DNA from: Acidimicrobiia bacterium
Lineage (GTDB): Bacteria > Actinomycetota > Acidimicrobiia > Spongiisociales > Spongiisociaceae
DNA: 35,004 bases
NCBI GenBank assembly: GCA_011523635.1
Contig: WTGI01000065.1
Location: 1 to 35,004, forward strand
Reading direction: 5' to 3'
This document shows positions 8,021 to 16,501 of this stretch, in pieces; position 1 is the stretch's first letter, and each line of letters begins with the position of its first letter. Made by a program: the position numbers and the translations under genes. Under the pieces are notes generated by a model. It was not told the DNA's origin. It saw only the letters and a list, made by a program, of their open reading frames with translations, and did no database searches.

Positions 8021-9001
8021 ATGAAGGCCCAGGTAGTCCACGAGTTTGGTGATTACCGCAACCTGAGCTACGAGGAGGTGGACGACCCGGCGCCTGGGCC
8101 CGGCGAGGTCCTGATCGGGGTCGAGGCGGTGGGGCTCAACTTCCCCGACATCCTGATGATCGCCGGCCTGTACCAGGACCGGCCCGAGTTGCCGTTCGTG
8201 GCCGGGGCGGAGGCGGCCGGGCGGGTGCTGGCCGTCGGTGACGGCGTCACCCAGGTGTCGGTAGGGGATCGAGCCATGGGCTACAAACTCCTGGTCGGGG
8301 CCATGGCGGGGCGGTTCGTGGCGCCTGCCGACCAGGTGTTCCGCCTGCCGGAGGGGGTGACGGTGGAGCAGGGCGCCTGCCTGTCGGTCACCTACGGCAC
8401 CGGCTACCACGCCCTGGTGGATCGAGCCCGGCTCGAGCCCGGCGAGACGGTGCTGATCACCGGCGCCACCGGCGGGGTGGGCTCGGCGGGCATCCAGATC
8501 GCCAAGGCGCTGGGCGCCCGGGTCATCGCGGCGGTCGGTACGGACGCCAAGGCGGAGACGGCCCGGTCGTTGGGCGCCGATGAGGTGATCATCTACACGA
8601 CCGAGTCCCTCAAGGACCGCACCAGGGAACTGACCGGAGGCCGGGGCGCCGACGTCATCTACGACCCGGTGGGCGGAGACACCTTCCTGGAGTGCCTGCG
8701 CTGCATCAGCTGGGAGGGCCGGATCCTGGTGGCGGGCTTCACGTCCGGCCGGATCCCCAAGGCCCCGATGAACCTGCCCCTGCTCAAGGGATGCTCGATC
8801 GTAGGAGTGTTCTGGGGGGCCTTCTCCGAGCGGGATCCGCAGGCCAACCGGGCCAACTTCGCCCGCCTCCTCGACTGGACCGCCGAGGGGATCATCGGCC
8901 CCCGGATCAGTGCCCGTTTCCCGCTGGAGTCGGCCGTGGATGCCCTGGACACCATCGCCAACCGGCAGGCAACCGGCAAGGTGGTGCTGAGTCCGGGCTG
9001 A
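8021..9001 (+). CDS. NADPH:quinone oxidoreductase-like MDR family enzyme
   Basis: This is a medium-chain dehydrogenase/reductase without zinc, which reduces quinones or enoyl-type carbonyls with NADPH. The 326-aa protein has the GroES-like N-terminal half (VGLNFPDILMIAGLYQ, then LPFVAGAEAAGRV). The Rossmann motif is TGATGGVGSAGIQIAKALGA (about 148-167), and FLECLRCISWEGRILVAGF is typical of the family. SD GGGAGGT precedes ATG. Substrate is not deducible. It is probably co-transcribed with the phosphofructokinase gene. Repeat array 1 begins about 65 nt after the stop. Confidence 0.9.
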   Translation: MKAQVVHEFGDYRNLSYEEVDDPAPGPGEVLIGVEAVGLNFPDILMIAGLYQDRPELPFVAGAEAAGRVLAVGDGVTQVSVGDRAMGYKLLVGAMAGRFVAPADQVFRLPEGVTVEQGACLSVTYGTGYHALVDRARLEPGETVLITGATGGVGSAGIQIAKALGARVIAAVGTDAKAETARSLGADEVIIYTTESLKDRTRELTGGRGADVIYDPVGGDTFLECLRCISWEGRILVAGFTSGRIPKAPMNLPLLKGCSIVGVFWGAFSERDPQANRANFARLLDWTAEGIIGPRISARFPLESAVDALDTIANRQATGKVVLSPG

Positions 9002-9065
9002 GGCACGTCCGGGGATTGCCCACGGAGAAGCCCGGTTCCCATCGGCGCCATCGATGGGTTCCCGA

Positions 9066-9445
9066 GCCTCAAGAACCCGAGAGACCGGCCGCGGCAACCG
9101 GTGTCCTGTTCCTCAGGCTCAGGGCGTCACTCATGGTGCCCTGTGCCTCAAGTTCCCGGCTCGAGGTCTTCTCGATGCACAGGGCGTCACCCATGGTGTC
9201 TTGTTCCTCAGGCTCAGGGCGTCACTTATGGTGCCCTGTGCCTCAAGTTCCCGGCTCGAGGTCTTCTCGATGCACAGGGCGTCACCCATGGTGTCTTGTT
9301 CCTCAGGCTCAGGGCGTCACTCATAGTGCCCTAAACCTGAGGATCAGGGCGTCATACATGACGTCCTCTGCCTCAAGAACCCGAAACGTACACAACCTGA
9401 GGATCAGGGCACCATCTATGACGTCCTCTGCCTCAAGAACAGCCA
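9066..9445. repeat. Palindrome array 1, 95-bp tandem period
   Basis: The unit starting CCTCAGGCTCAGGGCGTCAC recurs at 9111, 9206 and 9301, exactly 95 bp apart; the first two units are nearly identical and the third is partial. Each unit contains two imperfect palindromes of the form CAGGGCGTCAC-N-GTGCCCTG, joined by a spacer containing TCTCGATGCA. Degenerate half-units with CTCAAGAAC ends continue to about 9440. Open frames crossing it simply translate the repeat. It is not CRISPR: spacers are repeated, not unique. Confidence 0.85.
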
Positions 9446-9451
9446 GGCGCC

Positions 9452-9700
9452 AAAGTCGCGAAAATCCGGTGCATCGCACCGGGCCCCGCCCCCGCCACCA
9501 CCCATCCTGTTGGAGCGTGGTCGGCCATGCCCGGCTGGATGCCGGGCCTCGGCTGTTCGCTCCATGAAGCCTTGTGTTCCCTCGGACCGGCCGTCCGATC
9601 GGTCTCACCTCATCGGCCGGTGTTGGTGCTTGGCGATAGGCAACATATGGTGGGGATGTGACGGTTTCAACCCCTTGTTACAAGAACGCGAAAATATTCT
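9452..9700 (+). repeat. Structured intergenic repeat, copy B (full length)
   Basis: It reads in order: unit TCGCGAAAATCC; hairpin 1 (CCGGTGC 9466-9472 with GCACCGG 9476-9482); a CCACCACC stretch; outer stem GGAGCG (9512-9517) with CGCTCC (9558-9563) enclosing hairpin 2 (GCCCGGC 9529-9535 with GCCGGGC 9541-9547); hairpin 3 (ACCGGCCG 9586-9593 with CGGCCGGT 9614-9621); then the tail GGTGCTTGGCGATAGGCAAC and GGGGATGTGACGGTTTCAAC. Another GCGAAAA unit follows at about 9681-9696. The remaining gap to 9861 holds no recognisable gene. Confidence 0.75.
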
Positions 9701-9861
9701 CCGCACCAGGGTCACGACAGGCCATGCCCCCCGCGACGAGCCGGATCGCGCAGCTGCCACGAACAAGGGAATTCGTGGAGGAGGCAACGACCTGATCGCC
9801 TAGTGGTCAATCCCGGATGACGCGGCTCCGGGACGATCGGTGACGCGCTACGCGGCGTGGA

Positions 9862-11007
9862 CTAGGAGGCCCGCTCCGCCCGGTCCTCCAGCGATTCCTG
9901 GACCAGCGCGCTCGTCCGGTAGGTGGCGTGGACGAACTTGCCGTACGGCAGGCTCACGAAGAAGGCCGCCACCAGGGCCAGGTGTAATAGCAGGAGCAAC
10001 CCCATGGCTGTTGTCGACCGCAACGCCAGCAGCGCCAACCCCGACAGGTTCACGAGGACGAGAAGGACGATGAAGTCCATGTCGAGCCGCCGCGCCCCCG
10101 CCGTTCCGAGTTCCTCCCGGCTCCGGGCCCTCAACACCACCAGGCCGACGCACCCGGCGATGGTCGCGATCCCTCCCACGGTCCCGAAGATCACCGGTGC
10201 GCTCAGCAGCGGATAGGGCGGCATCCGACCGAGCAGTTCCTGCCAGATGGCGGCGATGACGGTGGCTATGAACGTGGCGAGGAACCCGTTGAACACCAGG
10301 GAATGCATGACCAGCCGGCTCTTCTCGGGTGTCTCCTCCGGATAGGTGCACCCCGGTCCTCCGCCGTGCATGTTCCTGAGGGTGAACGCGGCGTAGACCG
10401 CTTCCCGCATCGAACCCAGATCCGGTCTGCCGCTGGTGGTGTCCCGCCAGAAGGCCACCATACCGGCGCCGAGGAAGAGCAGGGCGAGGCCCGCGATCAC
10501 CGAGGCCGGGATCGTCATCACCAGGAACGGGATCACCTCGTAGAACGCCTCTTCATCGGCGGGCGGGGCCACCAGCCGGTCCCATCCCAGGATGAGGAAT
10601 CCGATCGCGCAGGTGACCGCTACCACGAAGAGCGCCAGCCAGGCCCGTCCCCGGGTCGGTCCCAGAAGGATGTCCCCGAGGGCCCTGGGACGGGCGTAAC
10701 TCTTGTAGGTCTCCTCCCGGATGGCGCTCATCAACGGGGGGATGTCCACCGCGAACTCGTGTGGCGTGGCGTAAGGGCACACGTCGTAGCAGCTGCGGCA
10801 GTCGTGGCACAGGTTGGCCAGGAAGAGGACGTCGCCCTCGCCGAACACCGAGCGTCGCTCGAGGGCCGGAAAGACCGCGCACAGGCCCTCGCAGTACCGG
10901 CAGGCGTTGCAGATGTCGAATTGCCGCTGGGCCTCGGCGAGAAGGCCGCGCTTGAGGATTCGCGGCGGGTCGGTCTCGATGGCGACGCTCGCGGTCGGAG
11001 CGCGCAT
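9862..11007 (-). CDS. tcuB: TcuB/CitB-type Fe-S membrane electron-transfer protein (tricarballylate utilization)
   Basis: In the Salmonella Tcu system this protein re-oxidises the FADH2 of TcuA and passes electrons to the membrane. The 381-aa product has two [4Fe-4S] cysteine sets, CNACRYCEGLC (C33, C36, C39, C43) and CHDCRSCYDVCP (C67, C70, C73, C77). These are followed by about six membrane helices, as in the TcuB heme-binding domain. ATG 11007 is preferred to the frame start at 11058, because it gives the family N-terminus; GTG slightly upstream is possible. It diverges from tcuA with 131 bp between. It could serve a related citrate-analogue dehydrogenase instead. Confidence 0.85.
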   Translation of the reverse strand: MRAPTASVAIETDPPRILKRGLLAEAQRQFDICNACRYCEGLCAVFPALERRSVFGEGDVLFLANLCHDCRSCYDVCPYATPHEFAVDIPPLMSAIREETYKSYARPRALGDILLGPTRGRAWLALFVVAVTCAIGFLILGWDRLVAPPADEEAFYEVIPFLVMTIPASVIAGLALLFLGAGMVAFWRDTTSGRPDLGSMREAVYAAFTLRNMHGGGPGCTYPEETPEKSRLVMHSLVFNGFLATFIATVIAAIWQELLGRMPPYPLLSAPVIFGTVGGIATIAGCVGLVVLRARSREELGTAGARRLDMDFIVLLVLVNLSGLALLALRSTTAMGLLLLLHLALVAAFFVSLPYGKFVHATYRTSALVQESLEDRAERAS

Positions 11008-11138
11008 GCTCGTGCCCGGTTGGTTCACGAAACGTACAATACAGCCATGTCCAGTCACTCCGTCGCCCGGCGTATGGAACCCGCGCAGCCGGATCCGGCG
11101 AAGCGTGGAGGCGCTATAACGGCAGGTGAGGCTTAGCC

Positions 11139-12533
11139 ATGAATGCAGCCGCCGATGTGATCGTGGTGGGCGGTGGCAACGCCGGGCTCTGCGCCGCCCT
11201 GACCGCCCGCCGGTTCGCCGACCGGGTCCTCGTCCTCGAGTCGGCGCCCATCGACATGCGGGGTGGGAACACGCGCCACACCCGCAACATCCGCCACATC
11301 CACGCCGGCGGCGACAAGGTCCTGACCGGCGCCTACACAGAGGACGAGCTCTGGGAGGACCTCGTCAAGGTGAGCGACGAGGACATCGACGAGCACATCG
11401 CCCGGATGGTGATCAGGGAGTCCGAGTCGGTCCCCGGCTTCATGGAACAGCACGGCGTCTACTGGCAGGCGTCCCTGAAGGGCACCCTTCACCTGTCACG
11501 CACCAACCGGTTCTTCCTGGGGGGCGGCAAGGCGATGCTCAACGCCCTGTACGCATCCGCCGGGAGGCAGGACATCGATGTCCGCTACGAGACGCCGGTG
11601 ACGGACATCCTGATCGAGGGCCGCCGCGCCTCCGGCGTGGTCGCCCTCATCGACGGCGAGCCCACCGAGCTGGCGGCACGCTCCGTTGTGGTCGCGTCGG
11701 GCGGCTTCGAAGCCAACAAGGCCTGGCTTCGCGACCTATGGGGCGAACCGGCGGATCGGTTCGTGATCCGCGGCTCGCCCTTCAACATGGGAGGCCCCCT
11801 CAGGGCCCTGCTCGACCGGGGCGCGCGGTCGGTCGGTAATCCGAAGGGGGCGCACGCGATCAGCGTGGATGCCCGCGCCCCGGACTTCGACGGGGGGATC
11901 GTCACCCGGATCGACTCGGTGCCGCTGTCGATCATGGTGAACAAGGCAGGCCTGCGCTTCTCGGACGAGGGCGAGGATCTCTGGCCCAGGAGATACGCCA
12001 GCTGGGGTCACCTGATCGCGGCCCAACCCGACCAGATCGCCTACTCGATCTTCGATTCGCAGGTCAACGACCTCTTCATACCGGGCCTGTACCCGCCGTA
12101 CAAGGCGGAGACGCTCGACGGTCTGGCGGAGCTGGCCGGGCTCCCGCCGGATGCCCTCGAGCGGACGATCCGGCAGTACAACGCGTCGGTCCCGGACGAT
12201 CCTCCCTTCGACCACGGCGGCCTCGACGGGCGGAGCACCACCGGCCTCGACATACCGAAGTCGAACTGGGCGCTGCGGATCGACACCCCGCCCTTCTACG
12301 CCTACCCCCTGCGGTGCGGCATCACCTTCACCTACCTCGGGGTCAAGGTTGACGCCGATGCCCACCTGCAGACCGACGAGGGCCGGGTCGACAACCTCTT
12401 CGCCGCCGGCGAGATCATGTCGGGAAACGTGCTGACCGCCGGCTACCTGGCGGGCTTCGGCCTCACGATCGGCGCGGTCTTCGGCCGGATAGCCGGGTCG
12501 GGTGCAGGCAGGTTCGCCTCGTCCGGGAGCTAG
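11139..12533 (+). CDS. tcuA: FAD-dependent tricarballylate dehydrogenase-like protein
   Basis: It oxidises tricarballylate to cis-aconitate in the Tcu system; it is related to fumarate reductase flavoproteins. The 464-aa protein opens with the FAD Rossmann motif DVIVVGGGNAGLCAAL (residues 6-21), followed by GGNTRHTRNIRH. VVVASGGFEANKAWL is the second nucleotide-binding strand, and the C-terminal FAD motif includes NLFAAGEIMSGNVLTAGYLA. The SD GCAGGTGAGG precedes ATG, and TATAAC (11115-11120) is a possible -10. The neighbouring divergent tcuB supports the assignment. No TcuC transporter is in the window. Confidence 0.87.
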   Translation: MNAAADVIVVGGGNAGLCAALTARRFADRVLVLESAPIDMRGGNTRHTRNIRHIHAGGDKVLTGAYTEDELWEDLVKVSDEDIDEHIARMVIRESESVPGFMEQHGVYWQASLKGTLHLSRTNRFFLGGGKAMLNALYASAGRQDIDVRYETPVTDILIEGRRASGVVALIDGEPTELAARSVVVASGGFEANKAWLRDLWGEPADRFVIRGSPFNMGGPLRALLDRGARSVGNPKGAHAISVDARAPDFDGGIVTRIDSVPLSIMVNKAGLRFSDEGEDLWPRRYASWGHLIAAQPDQIAYSIFDSQVNDLFIPGLYPPYKAETLDGLAELAGLPPDALERTIRQYNASVPDDPPFDHGGLDGRSTTGLDIPKSNWALRIDTPPFYAYPLRCGITFTYLGVKVDADAHLQTDEGRVDNLFAAGEIMSGNVLTAGYLAGFGLTIGAVFGRIAGSGAGRFASSGS

Positions 12534-12556
12534 CCGACGCCTCTAGCGTCATCCCG

Positions 12557-12586
12557 TATAGACATTCTGTCAGCAGTCCGTCTATA
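12557..12586. terminator. Stem-loop TATAGAC/GTCTATA between convergent genes
   Basis: Perfect 7-bp arms (12557-12563 and 12580-12586) with a 16-nt loop lie 24 nt after the tcuA stop. There is no T-run. It is probably part of the bidirectional termination region. Confidence 0.4.
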
Positions 12587-12592
12587 GGTAAG

Positions 12593-12628
12593 GCTTGTGG
12601 GCATCTTCCGGGGGGAATGCCCGCAAGC
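12593..12628. terminator. Strong bidirectional stem-loop terminator
   Basis: GCTTGTGGGCAT (12593-12604) pairs with ATGCCCGCAAGC (12617-12628) over 12 bp, with one G-U. It sits between the convergent ends of tcuA and korB, 10 nt from the korB stop. No T-tract is present, as is common in high-GC actinobacteria. Confidence 0.6.
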
Positions 12629-12638
12629 GTGAGGATCG

Positions 12639-13640
12639 TTACTCGACCGTCCAGGTGCCGAGGCTGGTGACCAGCTTGCCCAGGTCACCGCTGCCGCGGG
12701 CCGCCGTGGAGCGCGTGACGGCCTCCTGGAGCGCGTCGTCGTAGACCGGGCGGTAGACGTCGCGGAAGATGCCCAGGGGGGTCGGGCCGTAGGGTCCGTG
12801 GGCCAGGCGGGAGAGGGCGAACGCAGCGGATGCGTCCTCGGCATGAGCGTCGTGGACGATTATCTGCGACGGGTGGACCGAGGCCCGGTCGGCGATCGCC
12901 GCCCGGCCGCCGTCCCAGATCACGGCCTTCTCCTTGTCGGCGCCGAACACGATCGGCTGGCCGTGGACCAGGTCGATCCGGTTGGCGTAGCGCTCCTTCT
13001 TGCCGGTCAGCTGGATGAACGCCTTGTCGTTGAAGACGTTGCAGTTCTGGTAGATCTCGATGAGGGCCGAGCCGCGGTGGGCGTGGGCGGCCTTCAGCAT
13101 GGCGGTGGTGTGGTTCCTGTCCATGTCCAGGGTCCGGGCCACGAAGGTGGCTTCGGCGCCCAGCGCCAGGCTGACCGGGTTGAACGGGTAGTCGATCGAC
13201 CCGGCCGGCGAGGACTTGGTGGTCTTGCCGGGCTCGGAGGTGGGGGAGTACTGACCCTTCGTCAGCCCGTAGATCTGGTTGTTGAACAGCAGGAGGGTCA
13301 TGTCGATGTTGCGGCGCAGGGCGTGGATCAGGTGGTTGCCGCCGATCGACAGGAAATCCCCGTCCCCACCGACCACCCACACCGACAGCTCCGGGTTGGC
13401 CACGGCCACGCCGGAGGCGATGGCGGGGGCCCGGCCGTGGATGGCGTGCATGCCGTAGGTGTTCATGTAGTAGGGGAAGCGGGCCGCGCAGCCGATGCCG
13501 GACACGAACACCACGTTCTCGCGCTTGATGTCGAGCCCGGCGAAGAAGTTCTGGACCGCGGCGAGGATCGTGTAGTCGCCGCAGCCCGGGCACCAGCGGA
13601 CCTCCTGGTCGGTCTGGAAGTCGACCCTTGTGTAGCTCAT
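12639..13640 (-). CDS. korB: 2-oxoacid:ferredoxin oxidoreductase beta subunit
   Basis: It binds thiamine diphosphate and, with KorA, oxidatively decarboxylates 2-oxoglutarate (or another 2-oxoacid) to acyl-CoA, reducing ferredoxin. The true gene is 333 aa; the open frame upstream of ATG 13640 is a shadow of korA. Motifs: WCPGCGDYTIL, GIGCAARFPYY, HAIHGRAPAIASG, and the ThDP/Mg site GGDGDFLSIGGNHLIHA, followed by NNQIYGLTKGQ. The ATG overlaps the korA TGA (ATGA), so the two are translationally coupled. Confidence 0.94.
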   Translation of the reverse strand: MSYTRVDFQTDQEVRWCPGCGDYTILAAVQNFFAGLDIKRENVVFVSGIGCAARFPYYMNTYGMHAIHGRAPAIASGVAVANPELSVWVVGGDGDFLSIGGNHLIHALRRNIDMTLLLFNNQIYGLTKGQYSPTSEPGKTTKSSPAGSIDYPFNPVSLALGAEATFVARTLDMDRNHTTAMLKAAHAHRGSALIEIYQNCNVFNDKAFIQLTGKKERYANRIDLVHGQPIVFGADKEKAVIWDGGRAAIADRASVHPSQIIVHDAHAEDASAAFALSRLAHGPYGPTPLGIFRDVYRPVYDDALQEAVTRSTAARGSGDLGKLVTSLGTWTVE

Positions 13641-15541
13641 CGGCCTGCTATCTCCATGATCTTGGCGCTTATCTCGCCGAACTGGAACGGCACCCCCTCC
13701 ACCTTGCTGTAGGAGATGACCGGCCGGGCGAACTCGGCCTTCACCATCCGCGACAGCTGGCCGTTGTTCATCTCGGGGATCAGCACCTGGTCGTAGCTGC
13801 TCAGCACGGTGGTCATGTTGGGCGGTAAGGGGCTCAGGTACCGGATCCGGGCGTAGGCGACCTTGACGCCCTTCCGCCGGGCGTTGCCCACCCCGGCCTT
13901 GACCGCCGAGTACGTCGATCCCCAGCTCAGCACCAGCAGGTCCGCCCCGTCCGGGTCGTCGACCTCCACCTCCGGGATGTCGTTGGCGATGTTCGCCACC
14001 TTCCAGGCCCTGATGTCGGTCATGAGCTGGTGGTTGGCGGGGTCGTAGGAGACGTTCCCCGTCACCTCCTCCTTCTCCAGGCCGCCGATGCGGTGCTCGA
14101 GGCCGGGCATCCCCGGGATCGCCCACCGGCGGGCCATGGTCTGGAGGTCGCGCAGGTAGGGCAGGAACTTGTCGCCGGCGTTCGGCCCGGTCGCGAACGG
14201 AACCTCGAGGCTCGGCAGGGATGCGACGTCGGGCAGCCGCCACGGCTCGGAACCGGTGGCGATGTAGCCGTCCGAGAGGAGGATGACCGGGGTCATGTAC
14301 TTCACGGCGATCCGGGCGGCCTCGATCGCCACCTCGAAGGCGTCCGACGGGGAGGACGCCGCCACCACGGGCAGGGGGGACTCGCCGTGGCGGCCCCACA
14401 CCGCCAGGAACAGGTCGGACTGCTCGGGCTTGGTCGGGAGGCCGGTCGACGGGCCTCCGCGCTGCACGTCCACGATGATCATCGGCATCTCGGTGATCAT
14501 CGCCAGGCTGATCGTCTCGCCCTTGAGGGACAGACCGGGCCCGCTCGTGCCGGTGACGGCCAGCGACCCGGCGAAGGCCGCGCCGAGGGCGGCGCCCGCC
14601 GCGGCGATCTCGTCCTCGGCCTGGAAGGTCTTCACCCCGAAGTTCCGGTGGCGGACCAGCTCGTGGAGGATCTCCGAGGCCGGGGTGATCGGGTAGGAGG
14701 CGTAGAACAGCGGCAGGCCCGACAGCACCGAGGCGGCCACCAGGCCCCACGACAGGGCGGCGTTGCCGTTCACGTTGGTGTAGGTGCCGGGCGGGAGCGC
14801 CGCCGGCCGCACCTCGATCTGGCGGGCGAAGCTCTCGGTGGTTATCCCGTAGTTGTACCCCGCCTTGAGAGCCGCCAGGTTGGCGTTCATCACCGGCTCG
14901 ATGCGGCCGAACTTCTTCTTCACCCACTCGGCGGTCACGTCGGTCTCGCGTCCGAACATCCACAGGAGCAGCCCCAGGGCGAGGAAGTTCTTCGAGCGGA
15001 GCACCGCCCGGCCGCTCACCCCCGAGCCCTTGACGGCTTCCTTGGTGAGGGTCTCCATCGGCACCCGGTGGACGTCGAAACCGTCGAGCGTGCCGTCGTC
15101 CAGGGGGTTGGTCTCGAAGCCGGCCTTGTGGAGGTTGCGCTCGTCGAAGGCCTCCTCGTTGATGAGCAGGATCCCGTCCTCGCGCAGGTCCTGGAGGTGG
15201 ACCTTGAGGGCGGCCGGGTTCATGGCCACTAGCACTCCCGGCCGGTCGCCGGGGGTCAGGATGTCCCAGTCGGCTATCTGGAGTTGGAAGGACGAGACGC
15301 CGGGGAGGGTGCCGGCGGGGGCACGGATCTCGGCCGGGAAGGTGGGCAGGGTGGCCAGGTCGTTCCCGAAAATGGCCGCGGCGTCGGTGAACCGGTTGCC
15401 GGCCAGCTGCATGCCGTCACCCGAGTCGCCCGCGAAGCGGATGACCATCCGGTCCGTCCGGTCGACGCTCACCCCACCGTTGGTGCCCGTGACGCCGGGC
15501 GCCTCGGGCAAGGGGTTGACCGGGTTGTGGTCGCTGTCCAC
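13637..15541 (-). CDS. korA: 2-oxoacid:ferredoxin oxidoreductase, fused gamma-alpha subunit
   Basis: The 634-aa protein has an N-terminal gamma domain (about 30-190; RFAGDSGDGMQLAGNRF, TFPAEIRAPAGT) and a C-terminal alpha domain (about 215 on; FYASYPITPASEILHEL, GTSGPGLSLKGE). This is the KorA layout of aerobic actinobacteria, where KorAB replaces or supplements 2-oxoglutarate dehydrogenase. The start is GTG 15541, after a GAAAGAGAAAG SD-like run. It forms an operon with korB. 2-oxoglutarate is the likely but unproven substrate. Confidence 0.93.
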   Translation of the reverse strand: MDSDHNPVNPLPEAPGVTGTNGGVSVDRTDRMVIRFAGDSGDGMQLAGNRFTDAAAIFGNDLATLPTFPAEIRAPAGTLPGVSSFQLQIADWDILTPGDRPGVLVAMNPAALKVHLQDLREDGILLINEEAFDERNLHKAGFETNPLDDGTLDGFDVHRVPMETLTKEAVKGSGVSGRAVLRSKNFLALGLLLWMFGRETDVTAEWVKKKFGRIEPVMNANLAALKAGYNYGITTESFARQIEVRPAALPPGTYTNVNGNAALSWGLVAASVLSGLPLFYASYPITPASEILHELVRHRNFGVKTFQAEDEIAAAGAALGAAFAGSLAVTGTSGPGLSLKGETISLAMITEMPMIIVDVQRGGPSTGLPTKPEQSDLFLAVWGRHGESPLPVVAASSPSDAFEVAIEAARIAVKYMTPVILLSDGYIATGSEPWRLPDVASLPSLEVPFATGPNAGDKFLPYLRDLQTMARRWAIPGMPGLEHRIGGLEKEEVTGNVSYDPANHQLMTDIRAWKVANIANDIPEVEVDDPDGADLLVLSWGSTYSAVKAGVGNARRKGVKVAYARIRYLSPLPPNMTTVLSSYDQVLIPEMNNGQLSRMVKAEFARPVISYSKVEGVPFQFGEISAKIMEIAGR

Positions 15542-15731
15542 CGTCTTTCTCTTTCCAGCCGATCCTGAGGCGCGAATCCGGGCGCGCGCCTGGCTTTTTC
15601 AGCACGCGCACACTCCGCAAGAACCGGACGGTCAATCCGGGTGCGGATGCTCTGGAGTCTACCCCCTCCGTACGGGCATGTGAGGCGGATCGGCCGTGGT
15701 GTGCCGGTGCCGGCATCACTCGACAAGGGTA

Positions 15732-15760
15732 TTGTCATCACACCCGACTATACATAACGT
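15732..15760 (+). promoter_or_regulatory. Promoter of first duplicated small gene (TTGTCA-N17-TAACGT)
   Basis: The -35 TTGTCA (15732-15737) and -10 TAACGT (15755-15760) are 17 nt apart, in an AT-rich patch unlike the surroundings. The same layout is conserved in the second cassette. The predicted leader before ATG 15870 is about 100 nt. Confidence 0.6.
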
Positions 15761-15869
15761 TACCTAGATCTGATATTCACGATATATGGCCACATATTCA
15801 AACAGCATGGCGCTGTCGGGACATCGCTCCCTGATCGGCGTTACACTGGTGGCAGAAAGGATGCGCAGC

Positions 15870-16103
15870 ATGCCCGCTCTCGACTGGATCGGAATAGTCA
15901 GCCTCTTCGGAGTCGCCGTGAGCATCAACTGGTGGTTGGTGAAGAGCTACTTCGACCGGATGGAAAAGCGCTTCGATGGGCAGGACAAGCGCTTCGAAAG
16001 GCTGGAGGCGATCATGCTGGGTCTCGTGGCCGATGTCAGCCTGATGAAGGGTGCGATGGGGATCTACCCCACCGCCAGGGCGAAGGCCAGCTCCGCGGAG
16101 TAG
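15870..16103 (+). CDS. Small single-pass membrane coiled-coil protein, copy 1
   Basis: The product is 77 aa and of unknown function. Residues about 4-24 (LDWIGIVSLFGVAVSINWWL) form one membrane helix, followed by the heptad-like stretch SYFDRMEKRFDGQDKRFERL and a conserved end LGLVADVSLMKGAMGIYP. ATG 15870 is chosen over 15786 because the SD AGAAAGG lies 9 nt upstream, and because this is the only in-frame ATG shared near the SD with copy 2 (the earlier ATG is ACG there). It resembles phage XhlA-like or other small membrane/coil proteins only in outline. Confidence 0.8.
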   Translation: MPALDWIGIVSLFGVAVSINWWLVKSYFDRMEKRFDGQDKRFERLEAIMLGLVADVSLMKGAMGIYPTARAKASSAE

Positions 16104-16131
16104 TCAATCCCGGCATCACCTAACAAGGGTA

Positions 16132-16160
16132 TTGTCATTACACCGGATTGTACATACTGT
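16132..16160 (+). promoter_or_regulatory. Promoter of second duplicated small gene (TTGTCA-N17-TACTGT)
   Basis: The -35 TTGTCA (16132-16137) and -10 TACTGT (16155-16160) keep the 17-nt spacing of cassette 1. Spacer bases have diverged, but both boxes still fit the consensus, which suggests both promoters are under selection. Confidence 0.6.
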
Positions 16161-16269
16161 TACGGCGATCTGATATTCGCGATATATGGCTACCTATTGG
16201 AACAGTGTGGTGCTGTCGGGGCATCGTCTCCAGTCCGGCGTTACACTGGCGGCAGAAAGGACGCCCAAC

Positions 16270-16482
16270 ATGCCCCCTCTCGATTGGATCGGAATCGTCA
16301 CTCTTTTCGGTGTTGCCGTGAGCATCAACTGGTGGGTGGTAAAGAGCTACTTCGACCGGCAGGACAAGCGCTTCGATCGGCAAGAGGCGATAATGCTCGG
16401 TCTCGTGGCCGATGTCAGCCTGATGAAGGGTGCGATGGGGATCTACCCCGTCGCGAAGGCGAAGGCCGGCTCCGGCGAGTAG
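16270..16482 (+). CDS. Small single-pass membrane coiled-coil protein, copy 2
   Basis: This 70-aa paralogue of the preceding gene has the same membrane helix (LDWIGIVTLFGVAVSINWWV) and conserved end. Its coil reads SYFDRQDKRFDRQEAI, exactly seven residues (one heptad) shorter than copy 1. Most coding substitutions are silent, so the gene is under purifying selection. The SD AGAAAGG is kept. It ends 19 nt before the convergent amidase gene. Confidence 0.8.
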   Translation: MPPLDWIGIVTLFGVAVSINWWVVKSYFDRQDKRFDRQEAIMLGLVADVSLMKGAMGIYPVAKAKAGSGE

Positions 16483-16501
16483 CTCCGCACCGGGGACGTC
16501 C

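Larger units (their letters stand above)
15711..16482 (+). repeat. Tandem duplication (two about 400-bp gene cassettes)
   Basis: Unit 1 (15711-16110) and unit 2 (16111-16482) both start with CGGCATCAC. They carry the same promoter, a roughly 100-nt leader, an SD and a small membrane-protein gene. Unit 2 lacks 21 nt inside the coding part. The leader is well conserved but its substitutions are not biased to third positions, while those in the coding part are. That fixes the start codons and marks the leader as untranslated. Confidence 0.9.

Noticed and set aside
9066-9445. CRISPR array
   Set aside because: Spacers are themselves repeated with a 95-bp period and the repeats are imperfect palindromes of uneven length; there are no cas genes.
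9321-9608. Protein-coding genes within the repeat blocks (also 20002-20903, 20900-21340, 28957-29685, 30428-30754)
   Set aside because: The frames are only translations of the repeats, change frame between copies, lack SD sequences, and conserved stem pairing explains the similarity better.
9720-9800. Short frame MPPATSRIAQLPRTREFVEE
   Set aside because: It looks gene-like, but ends after 23 codons, has no SD and no recognisable family.
12639-14963. 774-aa protein spanning korB and antisense of korA
   Set aside because: The upstream 440 residues are an off-frame reading of korA; KorB begins at ATG 13640 with the family N-terminus.
15786-15869. N-terminal extension of the duplicated small genes (start at 15786 and 16186)
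   Set aside because: Between the two copies, substitutions in this part are not biased to third positions, while an SD well placed for the later ATG is conserved.
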